A stretch of DNA of 64,000 bases from Archaeoglobus neptunius (GTDB taxonomy: Archaea; Halobacteriota; Archaeoglobi; Archaeoglobales; Archaeoglobaceae): assembly GCF_016757965.1 (NCBI RefSeq), contig NZ_JAEKIW010000002.1:62001-126000 (forward strand). The letters run 5' to 3'. Numbering within the stretch: position 1 is the stretch's first letter; every line of letters starts with the position of its first letter. Positions 33,652 through 42,588 of the stretch are shown piece by piece. Under the pieces are notes generated by a model, which had not been told where the DNA came from, did no database searches, and worked only from the letters and a program-made list of their open reading frames with translations. Both the position numbers and the translations under genes were made by a program.

Positions 33652-34794
33652 ATGTTAAGGGAAAGGGAAGAGGGTAGCGAAAAAGTATTCGTCCTGAGAG
33701 ACATAGTTGAGATAAGGATTCCGAAAAATGTGTACCGTAAGCTTGAGAGGAGATACTCGAAGGAGTATATAATATCTTACTGCGAAACAAAGAGGATTCT
33801 AAACAGAGTTACCGGACGGGAGCTTGTTTTTGTCACAAAGGAAAGTGGAATTCCGCTTCTCGGCCATTCAGCGTTTGGCATAATTGATAGGGGAACAAAT
33901 TTGCTTCAAATAAGGTGCATATCAGGTTGCAACCTGAATTGTATTTTCTGCAGCGTTGATGAAGGCAGGATGAGCAGAACTAGGAAAACCGACTACTTGG
34001 TCGATCCTGACTACATGCTTGAAGAGATTGAGAAGGCTGTTGAATTTAAAGGTGGTGGTGTGGAGCTGCATTTGGATGGCCAGGGTGAGCCGACGCTGTA
34101 TCCATACTTTGAATATTTTGTGGAGAGAGCGAGCAGGATTAACGGAGTGGAGGTGATATCTCTGCAAACAAATGGAACTTTACTCAACGAAAGCAGAATA
34201 TCGGCTATTGAGGATTATGTTACGAGAGTAAACCTGTCATTAAGCTCGCTGGATGGAAAAGTTGCGAAGAAGCTCCATGGGCCGTATAACGTTGAGAAGG
34301 TCATGGAAGTGGCTGAGATGATTGTGAACAGCAAAATGGATCTACTCATCGCACCGGTCTGGGTTCCGGGGTATAATGATAAAGAAATTCCAGGGATTAT
34401 AGAATTTGCACTCGAAATAGGGGCCGGGAAGAGGTATCCGCCACTCGGAATTCAGAAGTACATTCCCTACAGGTTTGGAAGGAAAGCAGGGAAGAGCATA
34501 CCATTCAGGGAGTTTTACGCAAGGCTTAAAGAATATGAGAGGGAGTACGGAATTAAGCTGATTCTGAAACCGGAAGACTTTGGTATGGAGAGGAGGAGAA
34601 AAATCCCATGCCCGTTTAAGAAGGGAGAAAGAGAAAGGGCGAGAATTATGGCTGAAGGTAGGCTGGTTGGTGAGAAGCTCTGCGTCTCGAGAAATAGAAG
34701 CGTAGCGGTGATGAGCGACAAAAAAGTTGGGGATGTGGTTGAATTTGAGGTGGTGAGTACGAAGGACGGAATTGTTGTGGGTGTGGAGAGATGA
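33652..34794 (+). CDS. Radical SAM protein with C-terminal TRAM-like domain
   Basis: 380 residues. The N-terminal 80 residues precede the radical SAM core, whose cluster motif is CNLNCIFC (C-x3-C-x2-C, near 98). GGVELHLDGQGEPTLYP and LQTNGTLL are core strands of the family. The last 60 residues (RARIMAEGRLVGEKLCVSRN and VGDVVEFEVV) have the beta-barrel pattern of TRAM RNA-binding domains seen in tRNA-modifying methylthiotransferases. This looks like the archaeal COG2100-type Fe-S oxidoreductase family, of unknown reaction. An RNA substrate is a reasonable inference. Confidence 0.8.
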   Translation: MLREREEGSEKVFVLRDIVEIRIPKNVYRKLERRYSKEYIISYCETKRILNRVTGRELVFVTKESGIPLLGHSAFGIIDRGTNLLQIRCISGCNLNCIFCSVDEGRMSRTRKTDYLVDPDYMLEEIEKAVEFKGGGVELHLDGQGEPTLYPYFEYFVERASRINGVEVISLQTNGTLLNESRISAIEDYVTRVNLSLSSLDGKVAKKLHGPYNVEKVMEVAEMIVNSKMDLLIAPVWVPGYNDKEIPGIIEFALEIGAGKRYPPLGIQKYIPYRFGRKAGKSIPFREFYARLKEYEREYGIKLILKPEDFGMERRRKIPCPFKKGERERARIMAEGRLVGEKLCVSRNRSVAVMSDKKVGDVVEFEVVSTKDGIVVGVER

Positions 34795-35276
34795 AGGCTC
34801 TGGTCTCGTCAAGTGTAAAGGAAGGGCTGGAGCAACCGGTTTTGGAGCTGAAGAGAATGGGATTTGAAATACTTGCCACCGATGGAACTGCAGATTACCT
34901 TGAAGAGAGGGGTGTGGAGGTCAGAAGACTTTCCGAGATAACGGGTATTGAAGAGGACGCATGGGTTAAAACCCTCCATCCGAGAATCTATGAGATGATC
35001 TTTTCCGGTGAGATAGACGTCGTCGTTGTGATTCCCTACAGATTCGATGAAAGGCCATGCAGGGAAAACATCGACATTGGCGGCATTTCACTGATCAGAG
35101 CGGCAGCCAAGGCCGGAATTGGTGTGGCTTACGATCTGGAGAGTTTTAAAAGGCTAATTGATTTTTTAAAGGGTAAAGGTGACGCCCCCTCTGCAGACGC
35201 CTTTTATTTCACCTCTGAGTATGACAGGAAGATTGCTGAGTGGCTGGAGGGGAAGGAGAGAGATGAAGCACCTTGA
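34791..35276 (+). CDS. Stand-alone IMP cyclohydrolase-like (MGS-domain) protein
   Basis: 161 residues, overlapping the radical SAM stop by 4 nt. The MGS-like fold has FEILATDGTADYLEE; KTLHPRIYEMI and ENIDIGGISLIRAAAKAG match the IMP cyclohydrolase half of PurH (KTLHP and NIDIGG-x3-RAAAKN). The AICAR transformylase domain is absent, so this is a single-domain PurH N-terminal homologue. It probably closes FAICAR to IMP in purine synthesis, though the family-typical KTLHPxIhGG continuation is altered. Linkage to radical SAM and ASCH genes is unexplained. Confidence 0.8.
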   Translation: MKALVSSSVKEGLEQPVLELKRMGFEILATDGTADYLEERGVEVRRLSEITGIEEDAWVKTLHPRIYEMIFSGEIDVVVVIPYRFDERPCRENIDIGGISLIRAAAKAGIGVAYDLESFKRLIDFLKGKGDAPSADAFYFTSEYDRKIAEWLEGKERDEAP

Positions 35277-35799
35277 ATTCAGAAGGAAGTATGTCAATCA
35301 GCTTTTATCTGGTAAGAAGAGAATTACAATCAGAAACTGGACGAATTTAAAAGAGGGAGACGATGTTTTTGTCCACTGTGGCGGGAAGATAATAGGAAAG
35401 GCTCACATAAAATCTATCAGACGAAAGAAAGTCTCTGAATTAACAGAAAGGGAGGCCAAGCTTGACGGCTTTAGAAGTCTTGAGGAAATGCTGAACGAGA
35501 TCAGGAAGTTGGGTTATGGTGATGAGATTTACGTTATAGAATTCGATTTTGAGCCTTTAGAATCCGTAAGTCCCCATAACATGTACTATGGCAGCTCAGA
35601 TCTGGAAGAAATTGCCAGGAAAAGCCTTGAACACCTTGATCTGAGTGAGAGTGAAAGAAGGATTCTCGAGACTTTTTTGAGATATGGCAGCATCAGGAGG
35701 GCTGCGAGAAAGCTTGGGGGAAGCAGGAGGAGGGGAGATGTAAGAAAGGTCCTGAGAGACTGCTATCTCAGGTTGAAGGAGAAGGGGCTGGCTGAGTAG
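35263..35799 (+). CDS. ASCH-domain protein with C-terminal helix-turn-helix
   Basis: 178 residues from ATG 35263, which overlaps the previous gene by 14 nt and follows GGAGAGAG. Residues 1-98 are an ASCH/PUA-like beta barrel (FRRKYVNQLLSGKKRITIRN, GDDVFVHCGGKIIGKAHIKSI), a fold that binds RNA or modified nucleotides. Residues 105-178 have a helix-turn-helix (SESERRILETFLRYGSIRRA, ARKLGGSRRRGDVRK). The combination suggests a nucleic-acid-linked role, perhaps translation or RNA processing. No enzymatic residues can be confirmed. Confidence 0.75.
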   Translation: MKHLEFRRKYVNQLLSGKKRITIRNWTNLKEGDDVFVHCGGKIIGKAHIKSIRRKKVSELTEREAKLDGFRSLEEMLNEIRKLGYGDEIYVIEFDFEPLESVSPHNMYYGSSDLEEIARKSLEHLDLSESERRILETFLRYGSIRRAARKLGGSRRRGDVRKVLRDCYLRLKEKGLAE

Positions 35800-35834
35800 G
35801 GAAAGGGTTAATTGCAGGTTGCGGAACTGTTATC

Positions 35835-36935
35835 ATGAAAATTGACGATTTGAAGGTGCATGTAATCTCCCAACCTCTCCGTGAGCCGGTGCGGTTTTCG
35901 TGGGAGCCTTTTCCGAGGCCGGTATATGTTTACAGCATTGTTGAGGTTGAAAGTGATGGTTACAGGGGATATTCTGCCATTGAATTCGGACCAGCATACA
36001 AGCAGTTCCTTGAAACCACTGTAAAAATGACATTGCAGGTTTTGGGTACGGAAGAGATTGATGAGAGGCTGCTCGAAATCGGAAGCTGGGCAATACAGCG
36101 TCTCGGAGCTTTTGAAGTAGCTTTGTGGGATTTGAAGGCTAAGATGGAAGGACTGCCACTTTACAGACTTCTGGGCGGGACGAGAAGGAGAGTAAAGATT
36201 TACGCAAGCACTGGAAGACTTTTGAATCCTGAAGATACTTTAAAGCTTGTTGAGAAATACGTGGAGATGGGAATTGATACCGTAAAGCTGAGGTTCAGGA
36301 GAGAAAGGATTGAGGACGACCTTGAGGTTTTGAAAGCTGCAGTCAGTGAATTTGGAGATTTGAAGATTGCTGTTGACGCAAATCAGGCCTGGAGCTATAC
36401 TCCTCCTTACTGGAGCAGAAAGGTGGCTTTGAAGGTTGCAAGAGAGCTGGAAAACTACGATGTGCTCTGGCTTGAAGAACCACTCTGGAAAGACGATGTT
36501 GAGGGATACAGATGGCTCAGGGAGAACACCACGGTGGAGATCGCTGGTGGGGAGCTTGAGCATGGCCTTCAGAGGTTCAGAATGCTCATCGAGAATGGAG
36601 CTTTTGACATCGTACAGGCAGATGCCGTTTATTCTAACGGGATTGCTGAGTGCAGAAAAGTTGCTGCGGTTGCAGAGGCTTTTGGGATCAGATTCATGCC
36701 ACACGCATGGGACCCGGGTCTGGGCTGGCTGGCAAATCTGCATCTCGCTGCTTCGCTACCGGAAAAGCTTTGCCCCTATATAGAAACACCTTTTGATCCA
36801 CTTTGGTGGGATGAGGTGATGTTCGGGGCTCTTAATGGCAGAGTTGAGATTGAGAATGGTTATGCTGTCCTGCCAGAAACTCCGGGTCTTGGACTTGAGC
36901 CTGATGAAGAGAAGTTGAGAAAGATGAGGATTTAG
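35835..36935 (+). CDS. Enolase-superfamily enzyme, mandelate racemase/muconate lactonising type
   Basis: 366 residues. The N-terminal capping domain is followed by a TIM barrel with KLRFR (K-x-R in place of K-x-K on strand 2), metal ligands in VDANQAW, WLEEP and AGGELEHG, and on the later strands VQADAVYSNG and MPHAWDPG, giving the Asp-His dyad of the mandelate racemase subgroup. Such enzymes abstract the proton alpha to a carboxylate, usually in sugar acid dehydration or racemisation. The substrate cannot be read from the sequence. It stands alone between unrelated genes; possible ribosome-binding sequence is weak. Confidence 0.85.
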   Translation: MKIDDLKVHVISQPLREPVRFSWEPFPRPVYVYSIVEVESDGYRGYSAIEFGPAYKQFLETTVKMTLQVLGTEEIDERLLEIGSWAIQRLGAFEVALWDLKAKMEGLPLYRLLGGTRRRVKIYASTGRLLNPEDTLKLVEKYVEMGIDTVKLRFRRERIEDDLEVLKAAVSEFGDLKIAVDANQAWSYTPPYWSRKVALKVARELENYDVLWLEEPLWKDDVEGYRWLRENTTVEIAGGELEHGLQRFRMLIENGAFDIVQADAVYSNGIAECRKVAAVAEAFGIRFMPHAWDPGLGWLANLHLAASLPEKLCPYIETPFDPLWWDEVMFGALNGRVEIENGYAVLPETPGLGLEPDEEKLRKMRI

Positions 36936-36946
36936 CATTCAAAAAA

Positions 36947-38125
36947 TCAGGAAAGCTCTGCGAACCACCTTTTAAGAACCTCAAACTGCTCGTGGGTGTT
37001 GATCACGTTGGTGTCCATTGGGCTTTTGAAGAAGAAAGCCATTTCCTTTACCACACCCCTCACACCCCTCTTTTTGGCAAACAGCAGAAATCTGGCAATG
37101 TCGAGAATCAGCGGTGAGGCAACGATGGCATCTATGGCATCCCAGATGAAGTAGAACTTCATCAGTCTGCCCAAGAAGCCCCTGAAATGGATAAAATCGA
37201 AGGCAGTTTTGTTGTCAACGAGACTTGGGAAGAACTGTATTTCGGTTATGCTGTATGGTGAGTATCCAAGCATTTTCTCCAGAACCTTGTCTTTGCTGAG
37301 AACCTTGCTCTCCTTGTTATCCCTAGCAGACAGAACCTTACCGTCATAATCGCCAAGAATGTTGTAACTCATCCATCCAACAACCTCCATGTTCCTGTAG
37401 GCGAACATTGGGGCGAGAGTGGTCTTGACAAGAGTCTCGCCAGTTTTACCGTCGTTACCTGCGTGCGGAACCCCGTTCTCTTCAGCGAGCTGCTTAAGTG
37501 CTGGTATTGAGGAGCCAGCACTTGGCGTGAAGTTCGCGTAGGGCAGTTTTAGCTTCAAAGCAGCGTAGGCGTAGAGCATGCTTGCAGAGGCAAACTCCTT
37601 CCTGTCTTCATCAATCATCCTTTCGAATCCGTCAATAGTGCCATGGTACTCCTCGTTGAAGTTCGGCAACGGTTCTGTGGAGGCAACGTTTATCACCACC
37701 GTTTCATCATCTGCAAATTTTTTTATGTCCTCGATTATTCTGTCCGCTATCTCTCTCAGGGTCATCCCCTCGTCCTCCAGAGTGCTGATTTTCCCGAGCC
37801 CCTCAATACCGCTTCCGCAGTTCAAAGCTGTGCCCCTCTCAGCCACGATGTTCTCAAGTTCGTCCTTCACTGAATCGAGAATATCCCTCTCAAAGTGTCT
37901 GTTCAGCTCCCAGTGCTCCTTTGCAGCTTCATACGCATTTTCCATGGTTCTTATTTCATGCCCGCCAAACTCGAATGAAAAGGGAGCGTACCTTTCAATT
38001 CCATTAAACGGAGGGAGTTCCGAAACGAGACCTGTCTTTGGAGCAACACCTTTTTGAATGGCCATCGCTCCTGCCATTGCTGTTGTTGAAACTATACCAT
38101 AAGCACCGATTAGCCAAATTCTCAT
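36947..38125 (-). CDS. ino1: Myo-inositol-1-phosphate synthase
   Basis: 392 residues. The NAD fold starts RIWLIGAYGIVSTTAMAG. Family motifs are VINVASTEP, NFTPSAGSSIPALKQ, NDGKTGETLVKTTLAP and EVVGWMSYNILGDYDGKVL, with the catalytic Lys region AFDFIHFRGFLG. It converts glucose-6-phosphate to L-myo-inositol-1-phosphate. In Archaeoglobus this feeds di-myo-inositol phosphate (a heat-stress solute) and inositol ether lipids. It has a separate promoter region before ATG 38125 and is convergent with the enolase-superfamily gene. Confidence 0.95.
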   Translation of the reverse strand: MRIWLIGAYGIVSTTAMAGAMAIQKGVAPKTGLVSELPPFNGIERYAPFSFEFGGHEIRTMENAYEAAKEHWELNRHFERDILDSVKDELENIVAERGTALNCGSGIEGLGKISTLEDEGMTLREIADRIIEDIKKFADDETVVINVASTEPLPNFNEEYHGTIDGFERMIDEDRKEFASASMLYAYAALKLKLPYANFTPSAGSSIPALKQLAEENGVPHAGNDGKTGETLVKTTLAPMFAYRNMEVVGWMSYNILGDYDGKVLSARDNKESKVLSKDKVLEKMLGYSPYSITEIQFFPSLVDNKTAFDFIHFRGFLGRLMKFYFIWDAIDAIVASPLILDIARFLLFAKKRGVRGVVKEMAFFFKSPMDTNVINTHEQFEVLKRWFAELS

Positions 38126-38190
38126 GAGCCATCACCTCCAGAAATCGATGATAGTTAATCTCTTTCTGACTCACGAAATAAAAAATTTCT

Positions 38191-39240
38191 CTAAAAGTAC
38201 TTTTTTGCTGTTTCAAGAGCCCTTGCCACTATATTTACAGCACTCTCGACATCCTTTAAATCCACGACCTCTACCGGACTGTGTATGTATCTGGCAGGCA
38301 CACTGACAACTCCAGCAGGAATTCCGGCCTTTGTGAGGTGAATGGCCGTAGCATCTGTCGTTCCACCCTCCGCCACCTCGAGCTGATAAGGTATGTTGTA
38401 CTCATCAGCCGTCTCCGTAAGCCAGCGCAAAACTTTTGGTGATGCAATCAACCCCCTGCCCGAAGCATCGACAATGGTTATTGCAGCTCCCTTCCCGAGC
38501 TTTACATCCATATGTGCAGACTCACTGCCAGGAAAGTCTGCTGCTACGCAACTGTCCACTGCAATGGCGGCATCAGGCTCGATTGCAAATGCAGAAGTTC
38601 TTGCCCCCTTCAAACCTACCTCCTCCTGCACGGTTGCCACCGCATGAATCGTGATGTCAGCACTGGCCCTTCTAACAGCTTCAATCATCACAGCCACTCC
38701 CACTCTGTTGTCAAACGCCTTTCCTGTGATTCTACCGTTAGAAAGCTCCACAACCTCTCTGTCCAAAGCAACTGGCGTTCCAACATTTATTCCCATTTCC
38801 AGAACCTCGTCCTTGCTGCTCGCCCCCACATCAACGAACATGTCCTTGATCTCGATGCCCTTCTTCCTCTCCTCATCCTTCATGAGGTGAGGGGGTTTGC
38901 AGCCGATAACACCGTAAACCTTTTTTTTGCCGTAAAGAACGACTCTCTGTGCCAGAGCAATCTGTGAAAACCATCCGCCAATTGGAGCAACCCTGATGAA
39001 GCCCTTATCATCAATGTACTTGACAACAAAGCCTATCTCGTCAATGTGGGCTGCAACCATCACTTCCGGACTTCCACCATTCTTCGTGCAAATTACGTTT
39101 CCCATTGAATCCACTTTTATCTCGTCGGCCCAATCCTCCATCTCGGACGTTATGATCTCTCTTATCTCATCCTCAAACCCGCTAATTCCGTGGGCATTAC
39201 TCAGTTTCGCAATCAACTCCTTCAGAAAACCACCCCACAA
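38191..39240 (-). CDS. M42-family metallo-aminopeptidase (TET-like)
   Basis: 349 residues. Metal ligands in order: AAHIDEIG (His), GKAFDNRVG (bridging Asp), VQEEVG (catalytic Glu pair), AVDSCVA (Asp) and ARYIHSPVE (His). The PDZ-like insertion lies between the first two. TET peptidases form dodecameric tetrahedra that trim peptides to amino acids in the cytosol downstream of the proteasome. It starts 2 nt after the hexuloisomerase stop, so it shares its transcript. Confidence 0.92.
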   Translation of the reverse strand: MWGGFLKELIAKLSNAHGISGFEDEIREIITSEMEDWADEIKVDSMGNVICTKNGGSPEVMVAAHIDEIGFVVKYIDDKGFIRVAPIGGWFSQIALAQRVVLYGKKKVYGVIGCKPPHLMKDEERKKGIEIKDMFVDVGASSKDEVLEMGINVGTPVALDREVVELSNGRITGKAFDNRVGVAVMIEAVRRASADITIHAVATVQEEVGLKGARTSAFAIEPDAAIAVDSCVAADFPGSESAHMDVKLGKGAAITIVDASGRGLIASPKVLRWLTETADEYNIPYQLEVAEGGTTDATAIHLTKAGIPAGVVSVPARYIHSPVEVVDLKDVESAVNIVARALETAKKYF

Positions 39241-39242
39241 AT

Positions 39243-39833
39243 TTATTCGAGAACAGCATGTCTTGCCTCAAGATCGCTCTCGGTAAGATGCTTTTGCATC
39301 ATGATCTCCGCCACGAGAGCATCCAGAAATATCATTGCGGTGAGTTCAAACATCGTGCCGAGGGGGGCAAGCTGAGACAGCGCCTCATCCCTCTCAGACT
39401 TCATTTTGCCCTTTATCAGCACCACGATATCTGACATCTTTGCCAGACTTGAGTTTTTGTTTCCGGTTATTGCTACGAGCTTTGATCCTATGTCCTTGGC
39501 TTTTTTGCTGATGTTTACAACAGATGTAGTCTCTCCACTTCCGGATATTGCTATGAGCGTATCATCACTTCTTATTCTCGGTGTAACTGCCTCTCCCACA
39601 ACATAGACAGAGTAACCAAGATGCATTAACCGCATGGCAAAGGCCCTCGCTATATAACCACTTCTACCCGCACCTATGACGAAAATGGCGTTTGACGTAT
39701 CAATCAGTCTGATGGTCTCTTCGACCTTATGCAGTTCTATATGGTCTTTGAGATTCTTGATGTGTTCTGAGACAACATCAAGAAACCTTATCAGAGTCTC
39801 GCCCACCATAATCCCTGCATATTTTATCTTCAT
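39243..39833 (-). CDS. hxlB: 6-phospho-3-hexuloisomerase (SIS domain)
   Basis: 196 residues. The SIS fold has IFVIGAGRSGYIARAFAMRL, ISGSGETTSV and the C-terminal MFELTAMIFLDALVAEIM followed by EARHAVLE, the usual PHI ending. The enzyme interconverts D-arabino-3-hexulose-6-phosphate and fructose-6-phosphate. In archaea this is the reverse ribulose monophosphate route that supplies pentoses. No hexulose-phosphate synthase is adjacent. It is upstream of the M42 peptidase on the same strand. Confidence 0.92.
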   Translation of the reverse strand: MKIKYAGIMVGETLIRFLDVVSEHIKNLKDHIELHKVEETIRLIDTSNAIFVIGAGRSGYIARAFAMRLMHLGYSVYVVGEAVTPRIRSDDTLIAISGSGETTSVVNISKKAKDIGSKLVAITGNKNSSLAKMSDIVVLIKGKMKSERDEALSQLAPLGTMFELTAMIFLDALVAEIMMQKHLTESDLEARHAVLE

Positions 39834-39850
39834 TCTGTTTTTAATACTAA

Positions 39851-40816
39851 CTATATCACAGCCATGTTGACAACAACTTCGGCAATGTCTGCTGAGTAGC
39901 TTGCAATTCTCGAAATACTGTCAATCATCGATTTGAGGTTTACAGCCTCCTCCACATCGGCGGTGAGGACCTTGCTGTAGATTTTTTTCTCAAGTTCCTC
40001 AATTTCGTCAAATTCTTCCAGTACCACCTCAGCAAGCTCTATTTCGTTTTCAAGAAATGCAACAACAGCAGTTCTAAGCATTTCCAGATCGGCATCAACG
40101 AACTCACAGAGAAACTCAACCGGCTTTCCAAGATCGAGAAGGTTCTCTGCCATATTTGCACCGTGGTCTGCAACTCTCTCAAGAGCCCTGACAACCGTTC
40201 TGTATTCCTGAAGCTTTTCAACCGGCAGTTCAAGTTCTGAAGCGACATCGGCATAAATGTTGGCCAGTTTCAGTTGTCTCAGAAGCAAAAAGTGCAGCCT
40301 GTCAACCTCCTTTTCCCTTGCGATTATTGAGTTGCAGAGATATCTGTCAAATTTTCTGAGGGCCGAGCAAAAATCGGAAACCATACCGATGCATGTGTTC
40401 CCCATCCTTCTCATTATGTATTCTGTTTTCAATCTCGAGTTATCAAGAAATATCTCCAGCATAATTTCCTTCCCCGTATCCTCAACGATTTCCGTGCCCA
40501 TCAGAATATCTGATGCCCTCACCACTGCTGATCTCTGCTCTTCATTGTAAACCTTGATTTTTATTGAATCCGTCCCGGCCAGATAGTAGGAAATTATCCT
40601 CCTGATAAGCGATTCATGTTTTAAATTCTTAGCATCAATAAAAATTGACTTTCTTTTAAGACCGAATTTTTTGGGATATATGGTAATAAAATTCTTTCCA
40701 ATGCTCAGCAGAACTTCAGTTCCCGGCTCAATGCTGTTCTCCTTTACCCACTTCTTTGGCAGGGTCAGGATGTAGCTGCTTTTACCACTGAAAAACACCT
40801 TTCTGCTTTCGAGCAT
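39851..40816 (-). CDS. AbrB-PhoU fusion, putative phosphate-response regulator
   Basis: 321 residues. Residues 1-50 are an AbrB/SpoVT swapped-hairpin DNA-binding domain (ILTLPKKWVKENSIEPGTEV). From about 105 on there are two PhoU helical repeats (RRMGNTCIGMVSDFCSALRK, ALERVADHGANMAENLLDLG, ISRIASYSADIAEVVVNMA). The fusion would couple phosphate status to DNA binding. It is divergent from the PiT permease and its DUF47 partner, which supports local control of phosphate uptake. It ends 18 nt before the hxlB start, so may lead that transcript. Confidence 0.88.
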   Translation of the reverse strand: MLESRKVFFSGKSSYILTLPKKWVKENSIEPGTEVLLSIGKNFITIYPKKFGLKRKSIFIDAKNLKHESLIRRIISYYLAGTDSIKIKVYNEEQRSAVVRASDILMGTEIVEDTGKEIMLEIFLDNSRLKTEYIMRRMGNTCIGMVSDFCSALRKFDRYLCNSIIAREKEVDRLHFLLLRQLKLANIYADVASELELPVEKLQEYRTVVRALERVADHGANMAENLLDLGKPVEFLCEFVDADLEMLRTAVVAFLENEIELAEVVLEEFDEIEELEKKIYSKVLTADVEEAVNLKSMIDSISRIASYSADIAEVVVNMAVI

Positions 40817-40903
40817 AGTATATAGTCAAAATGGAGATATATATCTATTTTGTTTTTCATACTGAAATGAAAAAGGATATATACATAAAATCTTACAGCC
40901 GCT
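40817..40903. promoter_or_regulatory. Divergent promoter between AbrB-PhoU and PiT genes
   Basis: The palindrome AGATATATATCT (40835-40846) is centred about 25 nt before the AbrB-PhoU start, so it can be that gene's TATA box. ATATATACA (40877-40885) is about 24 nt before the PiT ATG. Both transcripts would be leaderless. CAAAAT (40827-40832) and ATTTTG (40847-40852) flank the palindrome as possible regulator half-sites. Confidence 0.55.
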
Positions 40904-41911
40904 ATGGCTCTTGATGTACTCATTGCAGCAGCGGCTGTTGTGGGTTTTTACGTTGCTTGGAATATAGGCGCCAACGATGCTGCGAACTCAATGGCAACTT
41001 CGTATGGCAGCAGAGCCCTGACTCTGAAGCAAATTATAATAGTCGCATCAATTCTCGAATTCACAGGAGCAGCCTTTTTTGGAAAAAAGGTCACACACAC
41101 GATCGCAAAGGGCATAGTTCCTATCGAGCTTCTGGATCACAACCTGGTTGTGTATGGTGCACTTGCAGCTCTGCTTTCTGCAGGATTCTGGATAACAATT
41201 TCCACGTACTACAATTTGCCAATCTCGACAACCCACTCAATCGTTGGAGCCATGCTGGGCTTTGGTCTTGCAGCGGTATCACAGGGCAATTTAACTCTTG
41301 ATAGCATCAAGTGGGGCGTTTTGCTGAAAGTCGTTTTAAGCTGGATAATATCTCCACTTCTGGGTGCTGCTCTTGCATATTTGGTATTCATGATCATTAG
41401 GTATGCACTCCTTGAGAGATACAGTAGCGAGAGTGTGGAGCACGTTTTCAGGTATCTGCAGGTGCTGACAGCATGTTACATGGCTTTTGCTCACGGAAGC
41501 AACGATGTGGCCAATGCAACAGGACCAATAGCAGCGATTATGGGGTACAGCGGAGAGGTACCCTTCTGGGTTCTGCTTTTTGGAGGTATCGGGATCGCCA
41601 TTGGTATAGCCACCTGGGGATACAGGGTGATTGAAACCGTTGGAAAAAACATAACCGAGCTTACGTATACAAGGGGCTTCTCGGCTGAGTTTGCCACTGC
41701 AACAACGGTTCTGCTCGCATCAAGCTATGGAATGCCCATCTCGACAACCCACACTCTGGTGGGGAGTGTAATTGGTGTGGGTCTTGCAGGTGGCCTGGCG
41801 AGTGTGAACAAGAAAATCGTGCAAAAAATTATATTCTCATGGATTGTAACTTTGCCTGTGGCAGCAGGAATGACAATAAGCCTTTACACGATGATGGTGG
41901 TGTTTGCATGA
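40904..41911 (+). CDS. pit: PiT-family inorganic phosphate permease
   Basis: 335 residues with about ten membrane helices in two homologous halves. The signatures [14 protein letters not shown] (N-terminal half) and [14 protein letters not shown] (C-terminal half) are the duplicated PiT motifs that bind phosphate, and [26 protein letters not shown] repeat after them. It takes up phosphate with H+ or Na+. The stop overlaps the DUF47 gene in an ATGA. It is regulated from the divergent promoter shared with the AbrB-PhoU gene (inference). Confidence 0.95.
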   Translation: MALDVLIAAAAVVGFYVAWNIGANDAANSMATSYGSRALTLKQIIIVASILEFTGAAFFGKKVTHTIAKGIVPIELLDHNLVVYGALAALLSAGFWITISTYYNLPISTTHSIVGAMLGFGLAAVSQGNLTLDSIKWGVLLKVVLSWIISPLLGAALAYLVFMIIRYALLERYSSESVEHVFRYLQVLTACYMAFAHGSNDVANATGPIAAIMGYSGEVPFWVLLFGGIGIAIGIATWGYRVIETVGKNITELTYTRGFSAEFATATTVLLASSYGMPISTTHTLVGSVIGVGLAGGLASVNKKIVQKIIFSWIVTLPVAAGMTISLYTMMVVFA

Positions 41912-42588
41912 AGTTCTTCAGGTCCGTGGGAGAGGTTTTTGGATACTCTCCCTTCAGGTCTCTTGCACAGCATGCAAGGATGTGCGGAAGAGCTGTGGGT
42001 CTGCTTCAGCAGCAGTTCGAAGCGCTGAAAAGAGAAGATTATGAAGAAGTTGAAGAACTGAGAGATGAAATTGATGAGCTCGAACACCATGCAGATGGGA
42101 TTAAAGAGGAAATAAGGGGTAATGTGACCAAGTCTCTTATGCTACCAATTGATCGGCATGATCTGCTTGAGTTCCTGAAAGTTCAGGATGATATTGTAAA
42201 CAACTGCGAACATGTCGGACATATGCTTACTTTTAGAAGGATCAAGGCACCGAAAGACGTATGGGACGAATTTTCTGTGCTTCTTTCCAAACTTATGGAA
42301 ATTGTAAATCATTATGAGGAGATGGTTGAAAGCATCGGCCAGCTCATAGAAACGTCTTTCAGCAAGAAGGAAGTGAAAAAAGCCCTCGATTTTGTTCCGA
42401 TAATAGAACAGCTTGAACACGAGTGTGATCTGATTCAGATCGGCCTTCACAACAGACTTTTCAACATGGATGATGCGGAGCCTCTGGACATTCAGTTGAT
42501 GGTTACATGGGTCGTGCATCTGGGTTATGTGGCAAATGCTGCAGCCGCCGCATCCGACAGATTCAGGATAATGATTCTTGGTCGGTAG
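41908..42588 (+). CDS. PhoU-like DUF47 protein, PiT accessory
   Basis: 226 residues from ATG 41908, overlapping the PiT stop by 4 nt. The protein is all-helical, with the DUF47 start [20 protein letters not shown] and metal-cluster type motifs [20 protein letters not shown] and [19 protein letters not shown]47 (PhoU-related) proteins sit next to PiT genes and tune or require them for transport. Its 3-prime end overlaps the convergent AI-2E-type gene by 26 nt. Confidence 0.9.
   Translation: MKFFRSVGEVFGYSPFRSLAQHARMCGRAVGLLQQQFEALKREDYEEVEELRDEIDELEHHADGIKEEIRGNVTKSLMLPIDRHDLLEFLKVQDDIVNNCEHVGHMLTFRRIKAPKDVWDEFSVLLSKLMEIVNHYEEMVESIGQLIETSFSKKEVKKALDFVPIIEQLEHECDLIQIGLHNRLFNMDDAEPLDIQLMVTWVVHLGYVANAAAAASDRFRIMILGR

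Noticed and set aside
40835-40846. AGATATATATCT as a regulator operator
   Set aside because: Its distance to the AbrB-PhoU start matches a TATA box, so the symmetry may be incidental.
42563-42588. 26-bp tail overlap of the DUF47 and AI-2E-type genes as an annotation error
   Set aside because: Both reading frames are intact and end normally; convergent overlaps of this size are common in compact archaeal genomes.
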